Source: Drechslerella dactyloides (taxonomy: Eukaryota > Ascomycota > Orbiliomycetes > Orbiliales > Orbiliaceae). Taken from it: a stretch of DNA of 64,000 nucleotides. The stretch's first letter is position 1; every line of letters starts with the position of its first letter. The position numbers were made by a program, and so were the translations under genes. The DNA is taken from contig JAGTWJ010000019.1 of NCBI GenBank assembly GCA_020064725.1, positions 682,001 through 746,000 of the forward strand, in the 5' to 3' direction. The notes under the pieces are model-generated. The model had not been told where the DNA came from. It did no database searches and was given only the letters and a program-made list of their open reading frames with translations. Below, piece after piece: positions 49,149 to 63,241 of this stretch.

Positions 49149-50976
49149 ATGGCGACAGAATACACTTCCTTCCTTGCTGCCCGCGTCTTGAACGACCAGA
49201 AGCTTGTGCGATTAATCCCTCTCTCCCCCTCTGAATTCTGCGCAAACCGCTAATCAAGAGCTGTGACAGATCACGTACCGCCTGCTGAGTCGCGAGCTCA
49301 AGATCCACGTCAATAAGGCTAAAGAGTAGTGCACTCACTCCCTGCCTCGATGACCTATTCGAACCCAAACGGCTCACCGGTGTCTGCTCCAAGCTAGATA
49401 CCTCGCCGCCTTCCACGAGTCGGAGAATCACAAGCGAAGTGGCTCATGCCACGCTACCTACGTTGTCACAGGGCTTCCCAAGCCCCTCGCTCCTACACAG
49501 CCGAAAACGGACCAGGATCATGATACGTATATGGAGAGCAGTCCCGTCCAGGAGCCGACACAGGAACATATTGAAGAGACGGTCAAGAGAAGTTCGGTGA
49601 TTTTGGTTTCTGAAGAGCAATTAGAAGGTCAGTTTGGGAGTTACTTAAGTAGGTAGTTGTGTCTGGAGTGTCGGGCTGATAGGCAGACAGAGGTCAAGGA
49701 GTCGTTACAGGAAGTCACGTCGATACACATATACAGCATAGAGCCTGGGCCATTAAAAGTACGGAGGATCAGCCTCCTATATTTCCAGAGAGCTTAAGCT
49801 AACACCAGCTGCAGGATCTACTCGTCGTCGCTAATGCGAGTACAGAGCTATATTCGAGATTTCAAGACCCTGAACCAGTCGAAAAGTCGAAGATATATGG
49901 GACAACGCTAAACAAATACATCAAAGTGGGTCGAACTCACATACCGAAGATCGTTCAGCTTGTGCAAGTCGTGTTAATCAGCACTAGAAACGAGAGGGTG
50001 CTGCACCTCCCCCTCCGCCCCCAGCGTCGACGAAAAGCAGTACATATGTGGTGCCGGTGAAGAAGCCGCCTACAGGCAAAGAGCCTGTAGCTGCTGCTGC
50101 TTCTCCCGCCGCAACCCATTCCACTGCGAAAGATAGTAAGAAAGAGGCGAAGGACTTCTTCAACAGTGCTAGGTCAAAGAAAGAAGATACACCAAAAACC
50201 AACCAGGCTTCAGACACAAGTTCTTCGTCAAAGGCTAAAATTCCGCTAAAACGAGGACAAAGTGATCTGATGTCATCATTTTCAAATGCGCAACCCAAAA
50301 AGGCGAAGCAACCGGAGAAAGAAAAGACTCCACCGCCCGGTACGAGAGGTCCGAGTGCAGTGCACATTCAGAATGGCAGCTGACAAGCTATCTAGATTTC
50401 ATGGATGTTGATGATGAGCCAGAGGATCCGGAGCCTGTTGATGAGGAAGCCCGAGCAGCTGAAGCAGCCAAACAGGAGGAAGTGCGAAAAAGGCGCCTGA
50501 AGGATGAAGAAGATTTACGTAAGATGATGGACGACGATGACGAAGGTAATGGCCCCTTGAGAAGCGAATATCCTTGATTTTGGGTTAACTTGTCACTTGC
50601 AGAACCTGCACCTTCAAAACCAAGTCGTGATTCCCCTGCCGCTTCGGCATCTCCAGATGCTGCTGCATCGCCGGCCGAGGACTCGTCTGCGCCAGCAGCC
50701 TCACCCCCAGCTACTGCCCCCGGTCGCCGGAAGGCGAAACGAAAAGTTACGAAAAAAGTTCGTTCAAAAGACGAAAATGGCTACATAGTTACCCGAGAAG
50801 TCACGGAATGGGAGGAATTCTCAGAAGACGACGTCCCCGCACCGGCGAAACCGGCGGTTAAGTCGAATGCATTCTCGGCCATGAAGCAAGCACCCGGCTC
50901 GCAAAAGGGCAAAAAGGGAAGCGGGGAAGGCACAGGGAAGAAGGTCAACATTGCTAGCTTCTTTCAAAAGAAGTGA
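49149..50976 (+). CDS. pol32: DNA polymerase delta subunit 3 (Pol32/Cdc27)
   Basis: There are eight exons: 49149-49205, 49270-49325, 49398-49627, 49691-49758, 49815-49925, 49988-50339, 50396-50545 and 50603-50976. They total 1398 nt, giving 465 residues. The N-terminal winged-helix part binds the small subunit of Pol delta and is recognisable: ITYRLLSRELKIHVNKAKEY, HATYVVTGLPKPL, and VTSIHIYSIEPGPLKDL. The rest is lysine/proline/serine-rich disorder with acidic stretches (FMDVDDEPEDPEP). The last 12 residues, KKVNIASFFQKK, form a C-terminal PCNA-interacting (PIP) motif, with lysine at the position usually held by glutamine. Pol32 links Pol delta to PCNA and supports translesion synthesis and break-induced replication in yeast. 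Introns are 56-72 nt. The second intron's donor (GTAGTG) is weak, but the joined reading is uninterrupted. Confidence 0.92.
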
Positions 50977-53900
50977 GGGGCTACGACTGGGTGAGCTCCG
51001 TTCGCCTGCAGGCATATCGGCCGGAAAACAGCCATTATTCTCTCTATTTGGTAGTGTTCTTCTGGTCGCCGAAGAGGTTGACGAGGGACCCAAGCGACCC
51101 ACAGTCAAGCTTATCCTATCAATTAAAGTCAGCTTTCCAAGAAAGAATATTACCAGTTTTGGAACATCTGCGGTCCTGGTGAGGCTGTGCTATCCAGAAC
51201 CAATCTCGAGATAACCCGTATCATCTCTCCTGCGAGTTTGCGTAATGTATCAGCGCAGTGAGCTCTTTGCCGCCGATGCAATAACGTTAATAGATCGACA
51301 CACAATGTGGCACGAAACCAACGCCCGTGTTTGAGGGTTGAAAGCTCCCGAGAAGATCCGGCGTGAGCCTTGATCGGTCTCGGGGTTACTGTCCAGACGA
51401 ACTTGGTCCCCGAGACTAGAATCTGGTTGTAGAACCCGAGGCTAGTCGTAGAATCGAAGCAATAGCAGCTAGAAACGGCTAGAACAATCTGGTCGAGCAG
51501 CGACGTGTGCTGTTGCAACATGTGTAAAGCGAAACGGCGCGGGAATATAACATAATGAAAAGAGACGTGATGTACATACATATGTACATGTAGAACACGA
51601 GCCCGGGCTCAGCGCGAGGCCGTGGAGCAGACGCTACTATTAGCCCCAGCAGATCGGTCCCGGGTGACGTTTTCTGTGCTACAGCCCGACTGGGCCTGGG
51701 CTCCATTTCTTCTCTCCCAACTGATACAGCGGAAATGACACCCGCCCATTTTCCTTTTCATTTGATTCGACAATGCTTGATGTTCACGATGCGCTGCCGG
51801 CCGGCACGATTTCGCGGTGGTACACGGCGCAGGGATGGCGTTGGAGGCCCCTCCGCAAAAGGAAATCTAAAATGTGTTGGGGCTGAGGTTCTAGACCGCT
51901 GGCGGTGGTACACGCCCGCTCGCCATGGCTGGGCCCGTCTGCACAAATCGGATGCGCAAATTGACATCCGCAAATGCCAGATTAAGGAGCTGGGTGGGGC
52001 GCGCTCATGCACGAGTTATCACAGAGGTCGGAACAATGGAACTACGCGCGCACGAAGTCCTGAGCTGGAGATGAATTGCCCAGCGCGCGCAGTTCGAGGT
52101 TCTGTGCGCCGTGCGGTGCGGTTTCATCATTGGGGGCAATCAGAGCTGCTAATGCAATGCAGGGTTGCGACCTGCGTCTGCATGCCGAGGGCCGGCGTGC
52201 ACATCCACCCCGCATGTGTCGATGGCTATTTGTATGAGATCACAAAAATTCAGGTTCGTTAACGAGATAGCGCGCTCAGGAAACGGGACGACGCGAGAAA
52301 TTTCGGATTGGGACTCAAACTTGATTGATTATTAATATCGCTCTCTGCAATGCAGTCTGCAGTGTCTCAGCCGTAGCGATTGCAAATTTAAAGTCCAAGG
52401 GACGGAATCGGAAAACTATAGCTCATCGAGCTCCAATCCCCTACCTTGCGATGCAGGCCGTGGGGAAAAGTAGGATCCATCCGCTGCAGGATCCCTTGTC
52501 AGGCCAGGGGTAGGTGTGTTCATCTGCCTTTAACTTTCGGTTCGTGGTCAAAGAATCGAGCGCAAGTGGATTCTTTTCCCCTCTTCGGTTGGGAATGAAC
52601 CAGAACAATTCAATTCGTACATGAGCTGAGAGGAATGCATAAGCTCGAGCTCAATGAACGCGAACGCGAGGTATCATGGCGGTGCAAATTTAACTTTTGA
52701 GGCGGTCAAAGTGACAACAGTCTTATGCCGTCCAGACTCAGATTCGATATGCGCATATGCACGCATCATATGAGGTAGCACGCAACAGGGGGCACATACA
52801 TGTGACGGCTGGATAGAATAAGGGAATCGAACCGGTACCAGCTATCACGCTAGCGTAATCTCGGATAATACACCCTTTTGGGTCTTGCTCTCGGCCTCCT
52901 CGCATACTTGTATATTGTATATATGTCTATGTATAGCCAGCGTTTACGGTTCTACTCGAGCTCGGATTCTTGATATCAGTACCATGCCAACAGCTTGATC
53001 TCTTTCGGCATGCGTGCACGTATGCTGCAGCAAGATCTCAATAGAACTATTAGGATTTGGTCGTGCACGGACACAAAAAATTAGGTGCAGTGCAGATGCA
53101 ACAGAAAATTGCGGCGTATAACTGACGATGTCGCGATTGGGTAATATAAATGGCGATTGCGGGTCCTAATGCTAAGTAATTGATAGAAAGAATGTCAACG
53201 TAAGCAAGGTGTATTGATTGATCATCGACATAACGTGATCGTTTAAGTCTGCTTTAGGGTTCTTGCATATCTAGGCCGCGAAGCTATTGCTGGCGCCTAG
53301 TGGTGTCTTAGAAGATTGTATGAGACTCGTAGCGAGGCGAACGATCGAGGCCTCGATAGATGCCGTGATTATGACTCGTGACGGAGAAAAGTTGCGAGCA
53401 TTTAACCCTATTCCAGCCATTGCGACGCCAAATTTTTGCGAACGTCTGCTTATCAGGTGCTCGAGTTGAGCGTCGCTTTGGTCCGTGCGCAGTGGCTAGG
53501 CTCGGCGGCCACACTGACTGGCTGGTGAGATAGCTCTGTGTTACATTCCACACCTGCATCCAATACAGACGAGCTGGCCAGCCAAAAATGCACGTCGAGG
53601 TTCCGGCATATACGCGGTATGGCACCTGACTTGAATTGATTGGCTTGATTTTCTAGCCTTTATCTATGAGACTCGGCACCAGAAACTATAGCTTACTTTG
53701 TGGACCCGGCTGGTATGCGAGGGTCGAGGGTCGAGGTACCGAAGCCACGTATACATGCCTCCTACCACGGCAAGCAACAGCGAAGCCGGAGGGAGGCAAA
53801 TGCAAAGCCAAAGACACGGCCGGCTGTGACTCCGTCGGCAAGAAGCGAGCAAATTTAATCTAAGATGAAACAGATCTGGCTGCTGATACCTACGTATGTC

Positions 53901-56900
53901 TTTGACAAGTGAGGTGACTACCTCGCCTCGAGGACGTCACCAGTCGCAGAAAACGACTCTGGCAACCTGCCTCCGTATACATATGCACATGCACCGACAA
54001 TTCCAAATCGACAACTGGTTCCAAGACAGAGGATCGGCGGTCAAATATCCCAATTTGACGAAAGGCTGCAGGGTGGATGTTCATCCGGATATCCACACGT
54101 CTCATGAACCAAGGATATGATACACAGGTACCACAATCTTGCAGATATATGTACATAACATTACATCCGGCCGGTTGCCGATATCCGAGTGAAGTACAAA
54201 CATATTGCCAGTCATACCAACGAGAGCACGTCATCAATGCATTCCAGAACATGCATAGGCCATGTAACGTACAGATATGGATGCAGAGGATCCCGGCTGC
54301 CAAGCAGAGTACCGTCAAATATATTTCTAGAAAAAAAGAACAAACGGCGACGCGCATACATACGCATGTATGTTCTCTCGCTGGGTTTGGCTCGCGTTGA
54401 GTATTGTCGCATTGCTTGCATTAGAGCATCAGCCGGATAGCTGAGAGCGGATATCTAGAGGGCTAGCCGGCTCTGTTTCAAAGTGAAAAATTTCGGGTTG
54501 GATCCAAAGGTAGAAGGGATCAGCTATTCTAGATCTCTAATTGCGAACCGAAAAGGCGGTCGTGGGCGTGCGCTCTTCTCTCCTGTGCATATAATCCACC
54601 TTCATGCATACGCACATTCCAGTGGCTGCAGGATTTGATGCGGGTTGCATCAAGCCAAGCTCTTTGCTGACTGCTGCGTCGGGCATATCCAAGGGTTCTT
54701 CCGATGAATTAATGAATCAACCGAATAACTTTCCCCACCAGAGAATATAATATCAGAAGATAGAAAGAATGCGGAGCTTACTTGCAGGGCGGACTGGAAG
54801 CAAGTCTCCACCGCGCTTGCGGCGGCCACCTACATGATTTGACAATCAGCCCCACGTCTGAAAGAGCGAACCACGGTGCATAGGTGCGTCGATATCCAGG
54901 TTTTGATTAAATGCGGCCCCCCCGGACAGCGGCCGAGGAATGAGTGAAGATCCCCTCCAATGTTCTCCTGTTAATTCTCTCCCCTTGCTATATACCCGAC
55001 TTTTAAGGAAGTTGATGGGCGGAATATGCATATTCGCACCGTTTTGGCGATGATAATATTCAGTACCGATCAGTATCCGTATCTCGAGTAGCTATTAGTC
55101 ACAAAAACTCAGCGCCCGCCTTATTGAATTAATTTATATCTATCGCAAACGCACCCAGCCGCATGGTCCGGACAAAAAGATCTCGTTCTACATGTATGGG
55201 GGAGGAAAATTATTGATATTGATCTTGTGACGCCGGCGCCTCGAAATCCTCGAGCGCGAGTGCTCTCTTAATGCATGAATGCTATACCTCGCAGCCAGGA
55301 TACATCTACAACGAGGCGTGCGTTGCAAACAGCTGCTCCACTCGCCAATGGCAAAAAAGACCGACCCCCCAACCACCAGCTCGCAAACGATCCTTCATAG
55401 GTACCCTAGAGGATATAGATTAACGCGGGGTACATTTGCTATATTTTTAACGCTGTCCGTACATACCCTTGCGCAGGATTAGTGTAGAATGCGTTCCAGA
55501 AAGAAACCTGGCAAGTTAATCTACTTGGTCGGCAGCCTTCGTTCTCAGCAAGTGGTAAATTAATGCATGTGTGGGCATGGGCCCCGGTCGTCGAGTTTGC
55601 TGTGCGGGCGAGGGGCCAGGGACATACATTGCACAGGACAGAACTTGAGTGTAAGAAGCCGGCTTGCCGGGATAGCCAGCAGGGAATGCAGGATCAAGTA
55701 TCGTTCAGAAGGAGAGGAAAGCTCGAAAGGAAAAAAAAAAAAGTGGCGATGGCCAGCTGCGCCAGCTCCACGTCCAGCGCACGCACTCGCAAAAACATAC
55801 GAGAGTCGTAAGACCTCCCCAACACGGCCACTGCATCCGGCCCTGAATGTCTCGTCTGTTCCCGCAACGCCGCTTTGCAGGCGAGACTGTTGCACACACC
55901 AAACACGAGACCGTACAGTCCGGCTAAGGACACCCCGCAATATAATTTAATTTGCCTTGCGCCCGGCGCGGAGCCCCGAACAGGCGACAGGCCGCATGCA
56001 GCTCAAGTCGCCTGACGTCCGAGGAAGCAGGTTATTTCGCAAAAGTCGCTCTGCGGTGGCATTTCCCGACGCTTCGGTTGTCCAGCTCAAGCAGGCCGAT
56101 ACTGGAAGTGCAGTAAGATCCGTACCGGGGTACCTACGCCGACTTTCTCGCCGAGGGAAGAGCTGGTAGCGAGGCATGTCCGCCTGCCTTTCTGACCGTT
56201 CGCCAGAGCGTTTATATGCATAGATACGCATGCATACCTGGAGACGCGCGATATATAAAAAGTATCCACAGCATCAAGCTGATAGAATAGGAAATAAAGT
56301 ACTGTACGACGTACATGTACGTAATTGACGTTTGCTACTTCAACTTCACATGCACATCATGTCATACTGTATCATGTAGGACTATTACCCCTCACCGACC
56401 AGCTGTAAACTCCGCTGCTTGATCAAAGTCACAGACATCTGTACGTTACGGAGTTTGAGTACACATAGACAAAATGTTAACCTGTAGATCGAATAGAGAT
56501 AGTCAAAATACACAAATAACGGGACGACAACTGTACATACATGTCTTACACAAGCTTGCAAGTGACTGCATTCCTGAGCCGCCTTCCGTATCGAGCTATG
56601 CGCAACATAGGGATACGGTACCGATGGATCGGATCCAGTGCAATTTTTTTGCTCGTCCGCCTCAAAATTACATGCACTCGAGGCCTCGCAGACGTAAGTA
56701 GAGTATGTACAGATGTGGCACATTGCAAATCTGAATGCTCGCCAGTGCATCCGCAAGGCATGCTGGCCCGCTTGCTTTCTTGCCTAGGATACTTGGCAAG
56801 CAGCAGACGCGCTCACCACTCCCTACATGCATACACATATACGCATACAATGCAGTGACTGCTGCGTGTCTACGTCGACGAGCAGGCTCGGAGAAGATCG

Positions 56901-58739
56901 GTTCACGCTTGTTGGACTCGATCCTGCGCAGCTGTGACCGACTGCAATGCACAGTTCATGCGCCTGCAGCAAACACTGTCCAGAAGAAGTGGTGCATGAA
57001 AATCCTTCGCTTAGAGCTGGTCATGAGCCGGCCGGTCAGCGCCAGCCAGCAAGGCATGCGGCGTGAGATTAACGTGAGAGGTGAATTTTGATTCCAGGTT
57101 GGTTAGTTTAGTTGCATTTGCAATCGAGCTCACTACTGCCCTGGTAGTTTACGTATTTATTGTTGGGAGAGATCAGACGGCCAGCTGCCAGGCGGATGGA
57201 TGAGGGGAAATGCAAATGCGAATGGTCAGTACCGGCGTGATGCATGATGCGGTGGTTCCCATTCCTTGGTCGTACCTTGGCCTTGGTCGACTTGTTGTAT
57301 TTATTGTACCATTCAGGCAAATTCGAAGCTGTTTCTTTGAGCAAAATAACAGAAGATGGGAGGAAATAGCTCATGACGTGAGGTTTGAGCCAGCCCTGCC
57401 TGCTTTCTTTGTGAACAGAAAGACAAGACGATAAAAAATAAAACTGCATGCAGAGCCAACTTGATCAAATTTGCGTGTGTTGGATCGAGCTGTGATTACC
57501 TATGATTCTAGAATCATAGCGAAGGAGCTTTCCCATAGCGCGGCCTAATAGATTCCAGCACTATTTTTCTTTTGGAGCTACTATGGTTGGATTCGGCGCA
57601 GTGGCATTTGCCGCTATGGGAGAATACGGTAGAAGAAAGAGCGAAATCGCCCTGGCCCGGCTCTCGCCTCCGCCCCCCTCGCTCTGTCCCCTCGGAATGT
57701 TCCAGCTCGTTGGAAATAGTATTGATCCCACAGTAATAGTAGAATCTCAATGGGAAGTTGGATCCGTCGGTCGACAGGCCCTTGGAGCATGGCTATCGGC
57801 GGGCATAACGTCACCTGCGTCGGTGGGAAGAATTCAACTAACGAGCTGTTTTGCTACCGCGTGTCGAGGCGACGTCGACAGCGAGAAAGACCGGCCGACT
57901 AGGCAAGGAAACGTGTGCACTCATATTTTGAAGAATAGGTTGGGTTTTCTCATTTAGGATCTAACTAATAAAGCAAAACATTGGGGTTTCCGGTTTTCTT
58001 TTCTCTACGGCCTCCATAACGATAGTAAAATAACATAACATATGGGAAAGTGAGAAAAGATAAGAGGTCGGAGCGAAATGTGAATTAATCGACCGACTTG
58101 GTTAGTGGTTTTGAGGAAAATGTGTACAGGGTCCCCAAAGAAACAGGTGGTATACTAATGGCTGCTGGCGAGAAATCTTGTGGTAACTCCGAAAGCGCGC
58201 CTTCCAAGGAAATAAGCCAAAAGAAAGGGAATACAAGAGAGAAAAGGGAAACACAGTCATGATATTCGTGATTTTTACCCCACCGGTGAGGTATTTTTAG
58301 TTTTTTTTTGTTCCTGTCACTTCTGAAACGTAGAGGAAGCCCGAGACGAAGACCTTAGGCAGGTAGTTGCGTCGTGTGCCCCACCGTTAGTGTAGGAGTC
58401 CAGCAAGCGAGGTCGAGATAGGCTCGGAGAGAAGTGAACATTCCCGCGGCAACAAAACAGCAAAGAGAGAAAAAAAAAACCCGACACAATCGCACACGCA
58501 TATTGAAACAGGGTTTTATTGTTATCAGAAAAAAAATTTTCATCGCGTTTTTCTTCGGGGGAAATGCATGATATTAAAAGAGAAGGTCGTCAGGTATCTC
58601 TAAAATGCAGACGGGGCGGATGTAACCGAAAGGAAAGAAAACAAAAACGACGGTGTAAATGATGCAAACTCCATGAGTAGGGATATGCAAATGCAGGCGT
58701 GTTTTGGTGTACAGTCTAGAGGAGACGGCGAAGAAAAAT
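50977..58739. other. 7.8 kb gene-poor region
   Basis: I can support no gene here. Frames are short and none shows a domain or a credible exon chain. Palindromes such as GTACATGTAC (56308 region) and one TGCATGCA (57445) occur, and A-runs are seen at 55731-55742 and 58471-58479. The region might hold decayed mobile DNA or non-coding RNA. A repeat search and RNA-seq would tell. Confidence 0.4.
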
Positions 58740-59685
58740 CTATGGCGCGACTCTGTCAATCGTCCAGGTATCGCTGCCGGACTTGCGCGTATACAAAAAG
58801 CGGTCGTGAAGCCTATTGTCGCGACTGGAGCACCACTTTTGTTAGTATGTGAATGCAAGCTATTCGCGAGGGCGGTGAAAGCAGAATAATTCTTACCCTT
58901 GCCAGAATTCGATCAAAGTAGGGACGATGCGCATGCCGCCCCAGTGAGGAGGAACGGGGATGTCTTCCTGGCCCTCGAACTGTTTCTCGAATTCGTGGAC
59001 GCGGTCTTCGAGTTCTGCCCTGTTCTTGAGCTTGGAGCTTTGTCTGGAGGCCCAGGCGCCGATTCTTGACCCGCGGATTCTATAGCACATAAGGTTAGAT
59101 GCGGGATTGAGTCGGATTTAGCGTAGAGCGGCATACCTGGTATTGTAGTATTCCTGGCTCTCCTTGGGTGTAAGTCTTTCGGTGTAACCCTCGACGCGGA
59201 CCTGCCTTTCGTTCTCCTTCCAGAAAAAACAGAGGCTGGCATTGTTGTTCGACTTGATATCTTCTGCTTTGCGAGAGGTCTCCCAGTTGGAATAGATGAC
59301 AAAGCCCTTGCTGTCCAACTCTTTGAGATAGACCATGCGGGCACTGACTCTGCCGGAAGGCATGTGAGAGGTAGCCAGGGTCGTGGCCTCAGGCATGGTG
59401 AGACCCTCCGTTTTGGAGGCTTGTTCGAACCATTGGTGGAACTGGACCAACGGGTTTTCGTCGAGGTTCTCGCGAGAAAGCTCGCCAATGAGATACTGAG
59501 CGTCCTTGTTGGTGGGAGCGACTGGAGAAGCCATTGAACAGATTAGCGGTCTGGATATTTCGTCGTCTGGTGAATCTGAAGGTGACAGCGGGGGCGAGAG
59601 GGGACATACAAATCATTTTCCCGCCAGGATGCTTAGAGGAGGCCTCGGTGTTGGTTTTGGCTTCTCGACTGGCGTTGAGGGACAT
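58740..59685 (-). CDS. pdx3: Pyridoxamine/pyridoxine 5'-phosphate oxidase (Pdx3)
   Basis: The core has four exons: 59685-59610, 59521-59137, 59079-58897 and 58824-58740. They total 729 nt, giving 242 residues. The enzyme oxidises pyridoxamine or pyridoxine phosphate to pyridoxal phosphate using FMN and oxygen. Family features run in order: [52 protein letters not shown] with FMN-binding residues, [35 protein letters not shown], the substrate-side [11 protein letters not shown], and the C-terminal [16 protein letters not shown] with its RLHDR active-site motif. Length matches yeast Pdx3 (about 230). Splice frames check. An in-frame ATG at 59534 lies inside intron 1 and would give a shorter form if that intron is kept. 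A spliced upstream extension to ATG 60085 is also possible (284 residues). Confidence 0.93.
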
Positions 59686-60408
59686 GATTTTCGAAATTTT
59701 CGCGATTCCTCGGAAACGAGAGATCTTGTGGTGTATCTTGTACTTGTGGTAGTGACCTCTCATATGCTGTGGCCACATCCAGCGTGCGTTAGCAAAGCCA
59801 TGTCTGAGCCCGAGGTTGTTGAACATGCCCAAGTCCAGCGACCAGCGGCGAGGTTGTTCCTACGAACGCACGAAACCCGTTAAGATCTACAACGGTTCGA
59901 AATGTGTGTTGCCGAGACGTGCACCACGAAGCGCAGCGGCGTCTCCTTGCAGCTGCAATGGACTGCGGCGCACAGGAAGAAACACGGGAGGGCAAGCCAC
60001 GCCAGGCAGGGGGCGAGGGGGAAGAGAGTCCGTTACTCACCGGAGGATGATGAGGCCGAAAGATATGTCCAACTGGCATGGGCATTGTGCCGGAGACGTT
60101 TTCCAGATTGGAGCGGGTGTTTGGGCTCCCAGGCGCTGGGTGCGGCGGGCTGGCTTTGATATAAGGTTCGTAATCCTTCCTCGGTTGAACGCCGAGGTAA
60201 AACGGGCTGGTCAATGGGCCTCGAGGACAGACGAAAGAGTAGATGAAGAGACGAGCTGGCGAATGGATATCTAGACGGACGGTGTGATAGAGGTGACGAT
60301 GATGTCTTAAGCTTGTTCGTATGTTTGAAGACTGGTGGTATAAAAAGTTGGAGCCTGGAGGAGGTCGACCAGGAGGAAAATGCAACGACGTTCGACCCAC
60401 TTTATATA
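59686..60408 (-). promoter_or_regulatory. Leader and TATA region of pdx3, possible upstream coding exon
   Basis: On the minus strand TATATAAA sits at 60408-60401, beside a second TTATAAAA. The first ATG after it is at 60085 and opens 15 codons that end at a GTGAGT donor (60040). An acceptor CCACAG at 59767, with GCTAAC before it, would join them in frame to the segment leading into the 59685 start. Whether this is coding extension or spliced 5' UTR cannot be settled by sequence. Confidence 0.5.
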
Positions 60409-63241
60409 CTTTTATAAGGGCGACCTCGATAGCTCTACTTTAGTCTGTATCTGATTGAATGCGCCCACCCCTAGGCTGATGCCTTGGGACGCCGGGGCCA
60501 CGGGACGGGTCGGACTGAAGGCAAGGAGGACCAAGTGTATTGGATGATCTGATCCGGGTCCTTGGAGGAGGGAGCTATAAGGGCGGGCTGCTATACTATT
60601 AGGATATAGCTGCGCCAAATAATAACCTTGAGACCAGGGCCAGGCAGACAAGGCCAGCTGGTGTATCTGTTTTTGTCCCTGGCGCGGGAAGCAATCGACG
60701 GGGAACGGGGCTCGGGGCGGTCTTTCGACTTATTGCCTCAGCGGCATCAGAGGATATCGGTATCCAGAAAACGCTGGAAAGCGCTGAATTCGGGCTCCAC
60801 AGGCAGCTGGCACACTCGGACCAAGCGGACTCCGTGATAAAACGAGAAAGAGCCTGATGATCTCTGCGAGAGATCGAAGCTAAAATAGACGTCGGTCCAG
60901 CGCCGTGATTAATCAGAGACTTTGAAGCTAGCCGGTGGCCAGCACCCCGTGGTCAGCACAATGTCGCAGTTGCTCGCGGGCGGTGCGTCAAAGTGACCAC
61001 GGCACTACACGGCACTGGCAACTACGACTGTTGTGTACAGTACACGCTATTTCCGTGCCGACATTACATGACTTGCACCGTACCAGTTACATCAGGTGCG
61101 AGTAACGGGACCAAGGCAAAGTAACATGCATGCGGAAAAAGAACACATGCCAGCGCGAAGGAAATAGATCGAGCGATCAGGTTCTTGCGCAAGGTCACCA
61201 AATGCAATTAACAGCTGGCCGTTACGTTTCTAAGGATGACGATCCAGGCGAGATGGGTGCCTCCAGAGGCCGTTCCATGCCGCTGCTGTCTCTCGACTCG
61301 AAGAACAACATCCCTGCACTTTCAATGAAGGGGGGCGGCCAGGAGCTGGATTAACGAACAAAAGAAAAAGAAGAAAGACAACAAGAAAGAAACAAAGGGA
61401 CTTGTGAGAAAGTCGTATGATTGACTGATTCGTTTCTCCCGTTTCCTTGTCACCCGTATAGCTCTGCATTGTCTTTTCGGGAATAAGTGCCCGGTTCTCA
61501 CACCTTTTGAAACTGCGATTGATCAAGTGGGCGGAATAGCGAATTCGTCTGCCACCGAGGTTTCCACAGAAAGGAAAAAAGAGGTGACCAATGATGCAAA
61601 TCACCGCATTAGCTGACAACGAAGACGAAAGAGGGGAAAAGAAAATATAGAAGTGGGAGAAAATAAGTCCCACGGAGGTATCGTGACGCTGACGCTGCCT
61701 CGATTCTACTGGGCAATGAAATTGACCGACAGTCGGCTGGTGTGCATGGCGACAGGAGCGACTCGAGCTAACGACCATGGATGCCCACTATAGCCAAGGA
61801 TTGCTGGCTGACCCCATACGTTGGATATGGGGTCCATGAGAGTCTAGAAGCTTTCGATCAATACCCACCACGGGATAGCTTCGCTAGCCTTTGCCCAATT
61901 GATACTGGCCTCAAACACCACTGTCTGCCTTCGCGCGCTTGGGGGAGGAGGGAAAGCAGAAGGTAACGTTAGCACGCCTTGTTGCGAAAGGAGATTTGGC
62001 CAGGAGCTTGGAAACTGTTTGACGAACCCCACATTCGATCGAGTTCACCGGACGAGAGATCTTTTGTTTTTTTTCTCGACCGTCGCTAGCCCGTTGGACA
62101 TGGGCTGCGTCAGCCGACAAGCGACGCGACAGGAACTGGTATGTAATGCAATGCATGCTTTATCTTTTTAGATTCGTCGATTCCTCTTTCTGAACCCTTC
62201 TTGTCCGCTTTGGTCAACAACTGCATTATCACCCCGGTCGAGCAATAACGCCGATAATGAATTAATAGTGCATAAACGGAAGATAAATTGGGACGAAACA
62301 CTCGCTCTGCTTCTCGAGCGCTCGGCCATTTTATCCTAAGAAGCCCGATCCAAAAGCTGTCTGGATCTGACCTCTGCCGTTCCGTTATCATGAAACGCAT
62401 AAGACCCAGAGGATTGTAATATTGTTTGTGTCCAGACCGTTGGGTGTGTCCACATCGCGCCCCTCCAGTCACGGGAGCCATAGCTCCCTTCAAATCAAGA
62501 GGCCATGCAAGGGTTTCAGCCAGGAATGCTCCTGCGCGATGACATATGTGTGCTTCCAAGCCTAACCTGAAGAAGTATCTGTGCTGCAAAAACCCATTTT
62601 CAGTGATGGGCATCCAGGGAAAAACGGGGCCGCCCTAAACATGGGAGGAGGGAGAAAGAAGAAAAAAAGGGCCGCCGCACATATTCGCCTGCTTTTCATG
62701 CGCAAGAGCGTTTTTGTTCTACGATAGAAAATACGGAGTACACGATGAAAGGTAACTAGCGTGTAGATCAGGGTCTGATTGGCAATGCAATACCCAGCAT
62801 TCCATCGTTTCGAAGGATAAGATACGGAAAGAAATGGACAGTAAAGTGCGCTGGCTTACTCTACTTTGTAATATCGGCTTCTGCGACCCGAAGGCTGTAA
62901 GAAATCAAGCTGTTGCTGCTGGTTCTCAGCAAACAGCAGAGCATCTGGGGCGGGACGTATTTCCACGCCAAGGCAGTAGCTAGCTCGGAATCAAGAGAGC
63001 TCAGCTGGCCCCATCCCGTTCCAATCTACGTCATCGGGCCTCAACATCATGGCTCGGTTGGAGGACATTCAGTGAGCAGGGTGGGCTTTCGACTGCTCTA
63101 GATTCTGGACGGAAGGTGGCTCCCGGTTACAGAAGCTTTGTAGTCCGATTTAGGTTGTCCGCCCAGCTGCATCGCAGGAGTATGCGGTCTGTCGGCCTAA
63201 GCGAGGAGGGGGGAATGCTTTTAAGCATAACCTCTCCCAGG
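60409..63241. other. 2.8 kb intergenic region
   Basis: This spacer lies between two minus-strand genes. I find no gene, and frames on both strands overlap without domains. GCATGC-type hexamers recur (61123, 62151). Confidence 0.4.

Noticed and set aside
52815..52870. Minus-strand GGTTCGATTCCC, like a tRNA B box
   Set aside because: The flanking bases do not form a T stem, and no D arm or acceptor stem is found at the right distance.
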